Assembly (NCBI GenBank): GCA_020431825.1
Contig: JAGQHN010000042.1
Coordinates: 1-38,551 of the forward strand
Direction: 5' to 3'
DNA: 38,551 bases
Origin: Trueperaceae bacterium
GTDB taxonomy: Bacteria; Deinococcota; Deinococci; Deinococcales; Trueperaceae
In this document: piece after piece, positions 25,027 to 34,600 of the stretch
Layout of the letters: the number at the start of each line of letters is the position of its first letter
Position numbering within the stretch: position 1 is the first letter of the stretch
Position numbers and translations under genes: made by a program
The notes under the pieces: generated by a model
Seen by the model: the letters and a program-made list of their open reading frames with translations, nothing else
Database searches by the model: none
Told to the model about the DNA's origin: nothing

Positions 25027-25884
25027 ATGATTGTTGACGTAAATTCACTGACTTATTGCTATCCAAAAACGCAAAAAGCTGCTCTAAACAAGTTGACCTT
25101 TGGCATTCAAGAAGGCGAAATTTTTGGCTTTTTAGGGCCAAGTGGCGCAGGCAAAAGCACAACGCAAAAAATTCTTATTGGCCTGCTGAAAGAGTTTGAG
25201 GGGGAAGTTAAGGTGTTTGGACGTAGCTTAAGAGATTGGAAGCAAGATTATTATGAACGCGTTGGTATCTCTTTTGAATTGCCCAATCACTATTTAAAAC
25301 TGACAGCTCTGGAAAACCTGCGCTATTTTAGCCAGCTCTACAAGGGGCCAACCGCACGCCCTGAAGACGTGCTCGAGCAAGTGGGGCTATCAGAAGATGC
25401 AACCAAGCGGGTTGCCGAATTCTCCAAGGGTATGAAGAATCGGCTGAATCTGGCCCGGTCTTTGTTACATAAACCTGGACTTTTGTTTCTTGATGAGCCT
25501 ACCTCAGGGCTTGACCCGGTCAATGCCAAGCGAGTGAAAGACCTGATTCGGCAGATGCAGCAGGCAGGAACCACCATTTTCCTGACAACGCACGCCATGT
25601 CGGTGGCTGAAGATTTATGTGATCGGGTGGCGTTTTTGGTGGAAGGGGAAATCAAGCTGATAGATAGCCCTCGTGCCCTCAGGCTCGAGCACGGCAAACG
25701 CCAGATTCGAGTTGAGTACGGTTCATCAGACAGTCGTTACGAACAAGACTTCTCGCTTGATGATCTTGGCAGCAATGAGGGGTTTTTAGAATTGTTAAAG
25801 CACGAGCGAATTCAGACCATACATACTCAGGAGACAAGTCTTGAAAACATCTTTATTCAGGTGACCGGCAGGCAACTCGCATGA
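25027..25884 (+). CDS. ABC exporter ATP-binding protein
   Basis: 285 residues. Walker A GPSGAGKS (37-44), a variant signature FSKGMKNR (132-139, in place of LSGGQ), Walker B LLFLDEP (152-158) and the H-loop His189 are all present, with a DrrA/CcmA-like C-terminal tail. GGAG precedes the ATG. It overlaps the first permease by four bases (ATGA), so the exporter subunits are coupled. The order ATPase plus two membrane proteins of about 240 residues resembles actinobacterial fluoroquinolone/drug exporters. The cargo is unknown. Confidence 0.92.
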   Translation: MIVDVNSLTYCYPKTQKAALNKLTFGIQEGEIFGFLGPSGAGKSTTQKILIGLLKEFEGEVKVFGRSLRDWKQDYYERVGISFELPNHYLKLTALENLRYFSQLYKGPTARPEDVLEQVGLSEDATKRVAEFSKGMKNRLNLARSLLHKPGLLFLDEPTSGLDPVNAKRVKDLIRQMQQAGTTIFLTTHAMSVAEDLCDRVAFLVEGEIKLIDSPRALRLEHGKRQIRVEYGSSDSRYEQDFSLDDLGSNEGFLELLKHERIQTIHTQETSLENIFIQVTGRQLA

Positions 25885-26582
25885 CGCGTTTTGGCTCGAG
25901 CCTGAGAACCGAAGTTATTGTGCAATTTCGGCAAGGGTTTTACTTTGTCAGCCTGTTCGTTATTGTCATTTTTAGCCTTTTGCTGGCTCAATTACCCAAG
26001 CAAAATTTGAAACTTGAGATGGTCATTCCTGGCTTTCTGGTAATTAACTTTGTGCTGACCACCTTCTTTTTTGTGGGTGCGCTGGTGCTGCTAGAAAAAG
26101 CAGAGGGCAGTCTCTTTGGACTGGCAGTCAGTCCGCTGCTCGAGTATGAATATTTGCTGGCGAAAGTGGTTTCACTCACGGGGCTGGCCGCCCTTGAAAG
26201 TCTGGCTGTTGTCGGACTGGTTTTCGGCTGGCAGTTTAAATTCGCTTATTTGCTGCTCGGTATGCTTGTTTTAGGTGCGCTCTATACGCTGCTAGGCTTT
26301 AGCATTATGGCGCGTTTTCGCTCTATCAATGACTATTTGCTGCCTGCTGGATTGGCCGTGACCTTGCTCATTTTGCCCCTGCTTGATGTTCTGGGAATCT
26401 GGCACTCGAGCCTCTTCTACCTGCACCCAATTCAACCAGCGCTACTTCTTATGCAGGCTGCGTTTCGCCCTCTGACGTTTTGGGAATTGTGTTTTGCTGG
26501 TCTGGCCTCCTTTGTCTGGCTGGGTCTCGTATTTGTGTGGGCGCAGGAGGTTTTTAGACGAATCGTAAGGGCAGGTGGTTGA
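25881..26582 (+). CDS. ABC exporter membrane protein 1
   Basis: 233 residues, mostly hydrophobic, with about six membrane segments. An amphipathic start (MTRFGSSLRTEVIVQFRQGF) is typical of ABC-2 type permeases. The start overlaps the ATPase stop (ATGA), and the next permease begins one base after its stop. It probably forms a heterodimer with that protein. Substrate not identifiable. Confidence 0.85.
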   Translation: MTRFGSSLRTEVIVQFRQGFYFVSLFVIVIFSLLLAQLPKQNLKLEMVIPGFLVINFVLTTFFFVGALVLLEKAEGSLFGLAVSPLLEYEYLLAKVVSLTGLAALESLAVVGLVFGWQFKFAYLLLGMLVLGALYTLLGFSIMARFRSINDYLLPAGLAVTLLILPLLDVLGIWHSSLFYLHPIQPALLLMQAAFRPLTFWELCFAGLASFVWLGLVFVWAQEVFRRIVRAGG

Positions 26583-26583
26583 G

Positions 26584-27312
26584 ATGAGTAGCTTTGGTCT
26601 TGTTCGCGTTTTAAGTACCACGGATCTCAAAAATATTCGCCGTGACCCCCTGCTGGCCTGGTTGCCATTAAGCCCTTTACTGATGACTTTTCTCTTTCGC
26701 TTTGGTCTACCTGCCCTGCAAGAATTTGTGGGGCGTTTTGGTCTGGAATTAGCACTGTATTATCCGCTGTTTATGAGCAGTTTCATGATGCTGGTGCCCA
26801 CCTTGATTGGTATGGTGATTGGCTTTTTGCTGTTAGACGAGAGAGACGACCGTACCCTCCAGGCCCTGCAGGTTACCCCTGTTCCCCTGCCTGCGCTATT
26901 AGCCTATCGCCTTAGTTTTCCTATGTTGCTTGGCTTTCTGGTAACGCTGCTCTGTTACCCACTGGCGGGCATAAGCCCATTACCCCTTAAGCATCTTTTT
27001 TTGCTTGCCTTACTTAGCGCTGTCAATGCCCCCTTAACTGCGCTTTTGCTCCTGACTTTTGCTGAAAACAAAGTTGCGGGTTTTGCTGTACTCAAGATGT
27101 TAAATACGGTCATGCTTTTACCTGTAGCCGCCTATTTTGTGGGCTCGAGTCTGCAATACGTTGCCGGAATCATTCCTACCTACTGGGGGCTAAAAGCTCT
27201 CTGGTTAGCCGCAAATGGCCAATCTTATGCCCTAGTTTATGGTCTGGGGATAGTAAGCAATGGTCTACTGCTTGCCCTCTTGCAATATCGCTACCTGAAG
27301 ACGCTCCGCTAG
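26584..27312 (+). CDS. ABC exporter membrane protein 2
   Basis: 242 residues from the ATG at 26584. A GTG at 26575 in frame is an alternative, but AGGTGG stands about 5 nt before the ATG. About six membrane segments, beginning LKNIRRDPLLAWLPLSPLL, a pattern seen in permeases annotated as fluoroquinolone exporters. It ends the TetR-ATPase-permease-permease unit. The next gene has its own GTCACA-type promoter starting 4 bp after this stop. Confidence 0.85.
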   Translation: MSSFGLVRVLSTTDLKNIRRDPLLAWLPLSPLLMTFLFRFGLPALQEFVGRFGLELALYYPLFMSSFMMLVPTLIGMVIGFLLLDERDDRTLQALQVTPVPLPALLAYRLSFPMLLGFLVTLLCYPLAGISPLPLKHLFLLALLSAVNAPLTALLLLTFAENKVAGFAVLKMLNTVMLLPVAAYFVGSSLQYVAGIIPTYWGLKALWLAANGQSYALVYGLGIVSNGLLLALLQYRYLKTLR

Positions 27313-27315
27313 ACA

Positions 27316-27346
27316 GTCACAGGTCAGTCACAGCATAAATTCTAAG
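27316..27346 (+). promoter_or_regulatory. Promoter with 11-bp-phased GTCACA repeats (CxxxC-repeat protein)
   Basis: GTCACAGGTCAGTCACAG (27316-27333) holds two GTCACAG copies 11 bp apart. Eight bases after the second GTCACA is TCTAAG (27341-27346), 4 of 6 to a -10, 44 bp before the ATG at 27391. The 18-bp core is identical to that at 29282-29299. Confidence 0.65.
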
Positions 27347-27390
27347 CTCTTTTCAGCACGAGCGATGCCTCGTCCTAAAAGGAGTTTAAG

Positions 27391-28725
27391 ATGTCTAAAT
27401 ATGCTTTTCTTGTCTGCTTAATCCTGCTGCTTGGTAGGGCAGTAGCGCAAAACCAGCCTTTCTTTTTGCCTACAGGTGCAGATGTTTATAACACTTATAG
27501 CCCAACGGTAGAAACGGATAGCCAGGGCGGTATTCATATGGTTTATCCAGCCTATATCCCAAGTGACGCTTTTTATGCGTACTGTCCGTCGGACTGCAGC
27601 TCTCCTGAACAGGTTTCTGTCGTCACCTTCTCTACTGCTGATGATGGCACCGTCCATAACACTATGCTGGCACTAGATAGTCAGGGCAAACCGCAGGTGC
27701 TTATAGCAACAGGAACGACCGTCTACTACGCAACTTGCACCGGAGACTGCCGCAAGGAATCTGCTTGGACATTAAGCAAAATCATGAATCATGCAGGAGA
27801 TAAAGAACTATCGGGTGAAGCTTTTGCGCTTGACCCCCAGGGTCATCCCAGGTTTGTAATGCACAGTTACCGGGCCTATTTAGGTATCGGTGCGCCTGAA
27901 CCAGGAACGTTTTATCTAAGTTGTGACACGAATTGCCACGACGCCTCAAGCTGGCAAGAGTCTCAGATAAGCCCTCAAATCTGGCAGGAAACGACCTTAA
28001 GAATCAGTCAGGATGGTGTGGCGCATTTGGCAATGGTGGCCGAGGTAGATACGCTAGGACAGATTGCTGGCTACGCTGAGTGCCGTAGTAATTGCCACAG
28101 CGAAGAAGCCTGGCCGGTGGTGGGTTTGTTTTATGCCTATTCAGACCGCTACGTTGAAGAAATCGACCCGGCAATCAGCATGGTGCTTAGCCGTGAGGGA
28201 AATCCTCGCATTGTGACTCTGGCAAAAGATGACGATGGGGCACGCTTTATTGTTTACTCGAGCTGTGACGCAAATTGCACTGCTGAAGATGGCAGTACCT
28301 GGCAACATAACTCTCTTTTAGATGGAGACGTGATTGGTGATGGTCTTGATCTTGCTCTTGATGCTCAAGATAGACCCCGATTTGCCTACGTAGCTGACTA
28401 CAATATTTTTCTGGTCTACTGTAACGAAAGTTGTTTTGATGATAGTGATGCAGGCTGGCATCTGGATAAAGTTGAACTGGGTTCTGATATGCCGCCCGAT
28501 ATGATTATTCCCTATGCTGACTGTACTGTCGCCGCCTGGTTTTTGCGCCAGCCCTCCCTGGCTATTGGCACTGATGGCTTGCCAAAACTTGCCTGGCGTG
28601 CCGAAGATATAAGTGGTGGGGGAGAACCTGACTATCAGAAACAAGCCTGGGAAGCCGATTGCCGAGCAGGTGCCGATATGACCTTAAATCGTTTTGTCGC
28701 CCTTTCTGGCTATGATTTTAACTAA
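27391..28725 (+). CDS. Secreted protein with six CxxxC repeats (beta-propeller-like)
   Basis: 444 residues with a Sec signal peptide (hydrophobic run ending GRAVA, then QNQPFF). Six Cys-x3-Cys motifs recur at 65-69, 116-120, 178-182, 231-235, 292-296 and 344-348, spaced 51-62 residues. Each follows a beta strand (YAYCPSDC, YATCTGDC, YLSCDTNC, YAECRSNC, YSSCDANC, LVYCNESC) and precedes a Trp-containing strand. Between them come LALDSQGKPQ-like strands. This suggests a six-bladed propeller of BNR/sialidase-like type with one disulfide hairpin per blade. No catalytic residues can be assigned. AAGGAG precedes the ATG. The small NTF2-like gene follows after 16 bp. Confidence 0.82.
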   Translation: MSKYAFLVCLILLLGRAVAQNQPFFLPTGADVYNTYSPTVETDSQGGIHMVYPAYIPSDAFYAYCPSDCSSPEQVSVVTFSTADDGTVHNTMLALDSQGKPQVLIATGTTVYYATCTGDCRKESAWTLSKIMNHAGDKELSGEAFALDPQGHPRFVMHSYRAYLGIGAPEPGTFYLSCDTNCHDASSWQESQISPQIWQETTLRISQDGVAHLAMVAEVDTLGQIAGYAECRSNCHSEEAWPVVGLFYAYSDRYVEEIDPAISMVLSREGNPRIVTLAKDDDGARFIVYSSCDANCTAEDGSTWQHNSLLDGDVIGDGLDLALDAQDRPRFAYVADYNIFLVYCNESCFDDSDAGWHLDKVELGSDMPPDMIIPYADCTVAAWFLRQPSLAIGTDGLPKLAWRAEDISGGGEPDYQKQAWEADCRAGADMTLNRFVALSGYDFN

Positions 28726-28741
28726 CGCCCGGTGACCTAGC

Positions 28742-29089
28742 ATGTCCCCTTACCTTTATGAAACGGTTATACAGGATATTTTGTCGGCCCTGCTCGAGCC
28801 TAACCAGGCAACCCTGGAACTGCTCTTTTCTCCTTCCGTAAGCTGTCACCTTGGGGGACAAACCTATACGGGTTTTGAGACAGTACTAAAGCTCTGGCTA
28901 GAGTTTAGGCAGAGCCAGGTAGGGCTCGAGCTTAAGCTGGAGTCCTGCCTTGTCAATGATCACGGTGCCGCTGCGCTGTGCCGCTACTCTCTAAGCCGGC
29001 ATGAAAACGGAAAGTCGGGCAAGGTTCTCTGCTGGCTATACTTTAAAGCGGGACAGCTAACTGAGTGTACTTTTTACCAGCAGGTTTAA
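28742..29089 (+). CDS. Small NTF2/SnoaL-like protein
   Basis: 115 residues, no signal peptide. Helices followed by strands with ..LFSPSVSCHLGGQTYTGFETVLKLW.. and an end ..FKAGQLTECTFYQQV match the cone-shaped NTF2/SnoaL fold (usually 110-140 residues). Family members include isomerases, cyclases and ligand-binding proteins. No active-site residues can be fixed here. It lies 16 bp after the CxxxC-repeat gene, with only a weak GGTGA as ribosome site, and is probably in the same transcript. Confidence 0.65.
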   Translation: MSPYLYETVIQDILSALLEPNQATLELLFSPSVSCHLGGQTYTGFETVLKLWLEFRQSQVGLELKLESCLVNDHGAAALCRYSLSRHENGKSGKVLCWLYFKAGQLTECTFYQQV

Positions 29090-29184
29090 GAGACTTATAG
29101 TCGCAGACATTGACATTAAAACTTAGGAGTTTAAGGTTGGCTCGATAAACCTCAATACTGCTGTTGATAGGCAAAAGGTGCTTC

Positions 29185-29210
29185 AGATTGAGGCTTTAGA
29201 TTGAGGCTTT
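29185..29210. repeat. Perfect 13-bp tandem duplication
   Basis: AGATTGAGGCTTT occurs twice head to tail (29185-29197, 29198-29210) in the 261-bp gap before the oxidase gene, about 70 bp upstream of the GTCACA repeats. It is probably a slippage duplication. No known role. Confidence 0.7.
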
Positions 29211-29281
29211 TAGCCATTCAAGGCAAGACCAGTTGCCAGATTAAAGCAAGATTTACCTTCCACATAAACCAGAACCTTTTT

Positions 29282-29312
29282 GTCACAGGTCAGTCACAGG
29301 CTGATTTATACC
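29282..29312 (+). promoter_or_regulatory. Promoter with 11-bp-phased GTCACA repeats (FAD oxidase)
   Basis: GTCACA at 29282 and 29293 (11 bp apart), then 8 bp, then TATACC (29307-29312) as -10, 38 bp before the ATG at 29351. The 18-bp core equals that at 27316-27333, although the flanks differ, so it is not part of a longer duplicated segment. Confidence 0.65.
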
Positions 29313-29350
29313 TTAGTAATAGACCGCAGTTAAGCGGCAAGGAGTGAACT

Positions 29351-30745
29351 ATGTTCGTATTAGAAAAAACCACAGATCAGTTTCAGGAGCTTCGTTCTCA
29401 GGTTTTGGGTCAGGTACTCGAGCCCCATGAGCCAGGGTTTGCCCAGGCAAGTCAGGGTTGGTCGCTAGGGCATAAGCATCAGCCAAAAGCAGTTTTAGTA
29501 GCCAAAACAACTGCGGACATTGTTGCAGCCGTGCAGTTTGCCCAGGTTCACGGTCTGGCAATTGCAGTTCAGGCAACAGGTCACGGCTTTGTGCGCGCAG
29601 CTGATGACGCGCTGCTTATCAACCTGGCTGGGTTAACCAAAGTGCAGGTTAATCCAGCCAGTCAAACCGCAACCGTTCAAGCAGGTGCCAGCTGGGCACA
29701 GGTACTCAAAGCTGCGAGTCCTTATGGCCTTACCGGACTTTTGGGAGATACTCCTAGTGTTGGCGCGGTAGGTTACACGCTGGGTGGTGGCATGGGCTGG
29801 TTTGGTCGCAAGTATGGACTGGGCTGTGACGCTCTTCTGGAAGCGCAAGTAGTTACTATGGATGGACAGCTGCGAACCGTTAGTGCTGAGCACCAGGCAG
29901 AGCTTTTCTGGGGCTTAAAAGGAGGAGCAGGTGGTCTGGCTATCGTGACGGAAATGACGATTAAACTTTACCTGGAAAGTGCCGTCACAGCAGCGCAATT
30001 TGTTTTTCCCCTCGAGTATGCCAGGCAAGCCATGGAAGGCTACCGCGAGTGGCTCAAAAGGGTACCTGATGAACTAAGCTCGAGGCTTATGTTTGCCCAT
30101 GGTCCAGATGTGCCGTTTTTGCCGCCCTTTCTTAGAAACCAGACGGCTCTAATCATACAAGCTGTTTATGCGGGTCCAGAAACAGAAGCCGCGAAAACGC
30201 TAGAAGCACTAAGCTTTATTCCAGGGAGCATTGCGCAGATAATAAACCGAATACGTCCTGCCGAACTAGGAATGTTTTTTGGTGCGCCGCCAGCCCCGAG
30301 TGAAAGTGTGGGCCAGGCCGAGCAGCTTTCTGAATTCTCCGATGAAGTCATCGAGCTTGCATTGGCTTTTGCCAAGTCTCAACCTGCGCCCTTTTATATG
30401 TTTGAATTGCGGCAACTGGGTGGAGCAGTAGCGAATATTAGCCATGAGGTAACGGCTTTTGCTCACCGCAATGCTGCATTTTTGCTCAACTACCATGCTC
30501 TTGTTTTTAGCCCTGAAGTGCGGGCAAAATCGCAACTATCAGTTTCTGCCTTTAGCAAGCTCTTTGCGCCTGTTGCCAGCGGCGAGATTATGCCAAACTT
30601 CCTGAATGGTGATGAAGGTGAAGCGCGTGACCACGCTGCCTATCCCGGCTTAAAAAGCATGCGTCTGGCAATGCTAAAAGCCCGATTCGATCCAGAAAAT
30701 CGCTTAAGATACGCCCGCACGCCAGGGTCTCGCTCGGGTGCATAG
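29351..30745 (+). CDS. FAD-linked oxidase (PCMH/berberine-bridge-like)
   Basis: 464 residues. The FAD-binding domain (about 40-215) shows ATGHGF with His78, the usual site of covalent 8-alpha-histidyl flavin, and the loop GDTPSVGAVGYTLGGGMGWFG (from 132). At the place where bicovalent members carry a flavin-linked cysteine there is Thr134, so only the His bond is expected. A C-terminal substrate domain ends with ..LKARFDPENRLRYAR, typical of the berberine-bridge group. Such enzymes oxidise alcohols, sugars or alkaloids with oxygen. No signal peptide is seen. AAGGAG precedes the ATG, and the promoter has the GTCACA repeats. Substrate unknown. Confidence 0.88.
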   Translation: MFVLEKTTDQFQELRSQVLGQVLEPHEPGFAQASQGWSLGHKHQPKAVLVAKTTADIVAAVQFAQVHGLAIAVQATGHGFVRAADDALLINLAGLTKVQVNPASQTATVQAGASWAQVLKAASPYGLTGLLGDTPSVGAVGYTLGGGMGWFGRKYGLGCDALLEAQVVTMDGQLRTVSAEHQAELFWGLKGGAGGLAIVTEMTIKLYLESAVTAAQFVFPLEYARQAMEGYREWLKRVPDELSSRLMFAHGPDVPFLPPFLRNQTALIIQAVYAGPETEAAKTLEALSFIPGSIAQIINRIRPAELGMFFGAPPAPSESVGQAEQLSEFSDEVIELALAFAKSQPAPFYMFELRQLGGAVANISHEVTAFAHRNAAFLLNYHALVFSPEVRAKSQLSVSAFSKLFAPVASGEIMPNFLNGDEGEARDHAAYPGLKSMRLAMLKARFDPENRLRYARTPGSRSGA

Positions 30746-30867
30746 TTTGAAGATGACTTATTCGTTCAAGTATGCTTTCAACGCTTTAGCGGTATGATGG
30801 TTCAAAACCTTTGCAAAGCTCGAGTGCAGTTAAGAGGCTCGAGCTTTCTATAAAGCAGGAGCCTACT

Positions 30868-31641
30868 GTGACAGACCTTTTGACCCTCTATGATCATGAT
30901 TTGCGCATTGCTCATACTATTCCAGGTGTTCACAAAGAGGTCTTGCCCACTTTGGTCCGGTTTATGCGACCTGCCCCTGGCATGAACTACGTTGCCTATA
31001 GCCATTTGGTTGGGCAGGATTTAGACGCAATCATTGAGGAGCAGATTGCCTATTTCTCAAATTTTGAACAGCCGTTTTCCTGGCATGTCTGTGACCATGA
31101 TCTGCCTGCTGATTTGCAAACGCGGTTGTTTAAGCATGGGTTTAAGCCAGATGATGACCCCGATGCCGTTATGATTTTAGACCTTGAGAAGGCTCCCCAG
31201 ATTTTGCTCGAGCCAGCTTCAAGGGTGCGCCTTGTAACATCTGAAAGTGAACTTGATGAGGTGATTGCCGTAGAAGAACAAGTCTGGGGTGGCCAGTTTG
31301 GGTGGCTCAAACAGCGCCTGGCTGCGCACATGGTCATCCCGGACTATCTTAGTATTTATGTTGCCCATCTTAATGCACGACCAGTTGCCAGTGGCTGGGT
31401 TTTCTTTAATCGTGATAGCGCGTTTGCCAGCTTGTATGGCGGCTCGACTGTTGCGGCGTACCGAAATCAGGGTTTCTACACGGCGGTATTGGCAGCAAGG
31501 GTACAGGAGGCAAGAGCCAGAGCTTACCGCTACCTTATGACCGGAGCCAGTACCATGAGCAGGCCGATACTCGAGCATTATGGGTTTGAGTTTCTAACCT
31601 ACCACTACAGCCTGGAATGGCAAGGTAGGCAAAACAAATAG
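30868..31641 (+). CDS. GNAT-family N-acetyltransferase
   Basis: 257 residues from the GTG at 30868, chosen because AGGAG stands 6 nt upstream. The frame is open back to a TTG at 30811, which has no ribosome site. The N-terminal half (about 1-110) is a family-specific extension. The GNAT core follows, with AYRNQGFYTAVLAARVQEARARAYR as the acetyl-CoA region and ILEHYGFEFLTYHY at the end. Target unknown. It is convergent with the BTAD regulator gene, with only 10 bp between the stops and no terminator seen there. Confidence 0.8.
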   Translation: MTDLLTLYDHDLRIAHTIPGVHKEVLPTLVRFMRPAPGMNYVAYSHLVGQDLDAIIEEQIAYFSNFEQPFSWHVCDHDLPADLQTRLFKHGFKPDDDPDAVMILDLEKAPQILLEPASRVRLVTSESELDEVIAVEEQVWGGQFGWLKQRLAAHMVIPDYLSIYVAHLNARPVASGWVFFNRDSAFASLYGGSTVAAYRNQGFYTAVLAARVQEARARAYRYLMTGASTMSRPILEHYGFEFLTYHYSLEWQGRQNK

Positions 31642-31651
31642 CACTTGCCTG

Positions 31652-34600
31652 TTACAAAATCTTTTTATGCAAAGGTTGATTTAAGAAGGGTCTTCTAAGC
31701 TCTTTATCCAGACTGTCAGCCGTATCAAATATCCAGTCCTGCGCCTGTTGTAAATAGCTTGATTCCCTCGAGTCCCCCATAGCCTTAAAAATCTGATGGG
31801 CAGAAAAATAAAGTGCTGCTGGACTGCTGAGAGAGCCAGGAAAGCTAAGCGCCGTTTCGATGTCTTTGTGGGCCATGCCGGGTTGATTGCTGTCTATAAA
31901 GTAATCTGCCCTTAGATGGTAGGCACGTGCGGCTAAAAGGTTCAGGTTAAGAGTGGTGGCTCTGGTTAAAGCCTGATTGACTAGCTCGAGCCTTTTATCG
32001 CCATCTATAAACCCTGCCTTTGCTAACAGGTAGCGAATGCTTACCTCGGGTTTGTTAAGCTGAGAAACTTGTTGCTGAAGCTTGTCTAGAATCTCTTCTT
32101 TGTCACAAAGGGTTGCCAGTTCGATGCTTGCAAGTAATTGGAAATTTATCTCTGAATCTCCCTGTGCAAAAAAAGCCTCGAGTTCAGCAACGGCCGCTTC
32201 TTTTTGCCCTACTGCACTGAGGATTCGAGCCAGTGGCAAATAAGTTACTTTAGGATGCTCCTCGCGGTCATAGGTTTCGGCAAGTTTGATTTTTTCCCAG
32301 GCCTGAGCCAGTTCTCCTCTGGCAAGATAAACCTGAGCCTCGACACTAAGAGGCCATACGTAACCTCTGCGGATTATCTCGTAAGTTTCAAGCGTCTTTT
32401 TGGTTTGCGCTATGTCGGCAAGCGCTTCGTCAAAGTGTCCCAGGTACAAACGGCTATGGGCCATCCGACTATGAAGCCTCGAGCGGGCAAAATCATACTG
32501 CTCATGCTGATCAATCAGGCTAATGACCCTGCCAAACAAGTCGAGCGCTTTAGGGTGCTGATCCAGTGTGGCAAAGTAAGCACCTTCATCCTCCAGGACA
32601 CTGCCAGTAAGCTCGAGAACATCTAGCCCGTTGGCCAGTTCCTTGTAGCGCTGCAGGGCTTTTCCGGCAAGGTCATAGTGGCCTAAACGTAAATGGCAGT
32701 AAAATTCTGTCTGGCGTAGCTGAGCTTCATCAAGATCATCATCTACCAGTAAGAGCGCTTCTGTTACGACCTCCAGGGCTTCTGCAAAGCGTCTGGTCAT
32801 GTCCAGATACTCAGACCATCGGGCTAAGGCTTTGACCTTATCACGAGCAGTTTTTGCCAGCATCACAAGTTTTTCGCTACAGCTTTTTAATTCATCAAAG
32901 CTGCCATGTATACCCAGTATTTCAAAAAGCTGGGTTACCGCTGCATATTCTTGTGGGTCTTTGGCTTCATGGTAGATTGTCACGGCTTTTTCTGCAAACT
33001 TGCGCGCCTCTGCTAAAAGAGAACCGTTTAAGGCCTGCTCTGCGGCTTTGACCAGAAAGTTTGCCGCGCTGAGGTCGCGACCCGCATCAAGGTAGTGCTG
33101 AGCAATCTTGGCTGGGCTACTATGACTCACAGCTTCAAGATACTGGGCGATGCGCCCATGAAGTAGCTGTTTGACCGCGAGCGGCATAGCAGCAAGCACC
33201 GCTTCAAAAACAAGATCATGGCTGAATGTTTGAGCGCGCATAATCTGACTGTTTTCAAGTTCGGCGTGCGCTTCAGCCAGATCAAAACCTGAGCGCTCGA
33301 GCACCACACTAGCCAGTTCAAGATTAAACTCGGGCTGATCTATGGCTGCGACTCGAGCCAGATTCAAGGCGGTAGGTGAGAGACGCTGCAAGCGGCGACC
33401 AATGAGTGTTGCCACTTTGCCTTGTGGTGACAAGCGACTTGGAAAGCCCTGTTCAAGCTGTGAACTTTCAATCAGGTATTTGAGAGTCTCGAGGACAAAA
33501 AGGGGGTTGCCCCCGGTATAGCGCCCCAGACTTTCTACCAGACTTGAGGAAACTGCTAAATTGAGACTGCCAAGTAAATCCTGAAGGGAGTCGCCGCTAA
33601 GGGGCTCGAGTTCTATACGCACCGCCATGCCACTGGCAAGCAGCGTAGCGACCTGTTCTTCAAAATAGGCTGAAAGCTCGTCACGCCGGAAGCAGCCGAC
33701 CAAGCCTTTTAAACTGTGCTCGAGTCCAAAAGGCTGAAGTTGCGAAAAAGTGTAGCTGCTGAGCTGTAAACTGGCCTCGTCCATAAACTGAACGTCGTCA
33801 ATCAGCAGTGCCTCACCATGCTGCCCGATTTGTCGCATCAGTTCCAGGCTGGCATCGGCAAAGCGAAGCTGATTGGCCTGAGGGGTCGTGCTTGTTTCCA
33901 GTTCTGGTAGCCAGGGTGATAGCGCTTGCTGTACCCAGCCAGGCAAGCTGTAGCTGGGGTAGCGTTGCAAATAGCCTCTTAAAAAGCGCGTATGACTGGC
34001 ATAAGGTACATGGATATCACCAGGACGTGCCTGTTCTGTTATGAATGCTCCTTTACTTGCCAGAAAGTCAGCGGCCAGCCTTGATTTTCCGCTACCAGCT
34101 TCACCACTGAGAAAGATAAGTTTACCTTCAGTCCAGGCGCGCTCCATCTCTGCCCAATGCGCTTCGCGACCAACCAGCATTGGTGGACGTAAAATGCTTG
34201 CGGGAATAGTCGGTGCAGTGGTCACCTTCTTACTGGGGCTTTCGCCACGTTCAATCATGTGCAAAAGGGCCAGGGTTGCGTCTTGAGGTTCAGCGCCAAG
34301 CTCATCTGTTAGAAGGTTCAGGCAGCGCCTGAGACAGATTAAAGCCCCCTGCTTGTCACCCAAAAAATACTGCAAGCGGGCCAGTTGAACATAGGCTTCT
34401 TCGGTAAGAGGCTCGAGTTTTAACCAGACCTGAGCATAGTCAAGCGCTTGCCGGAAATTTCCGCCTTGCTCGAGCCGTTGCGCCTCTGCCTTTGCCAGAT
34501 AGACCCGCTGTCTTAGCAAATCTTCTCTGCAGATCTCGAGCCAGGCCGCCAGGTCAGGAGCGTCATCATAATCAAGGCCTTCAAGCAGGTCACCCCCCTC

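Noticed and set aside
25338-25697. A 119-codon frame opposite the ABC ATPase
   Set aside because: It is antisense to Walker A/B-bearing coding sequence. Ser/Arg-rich composition is typical of shadow frames.
32204-32626. A 140-codon plus-strand frame inside the BTAD gene
   Set aside because: It is antisense to the TPR-like region of a coherent 1088-residue protein. No ribosome site or domain.
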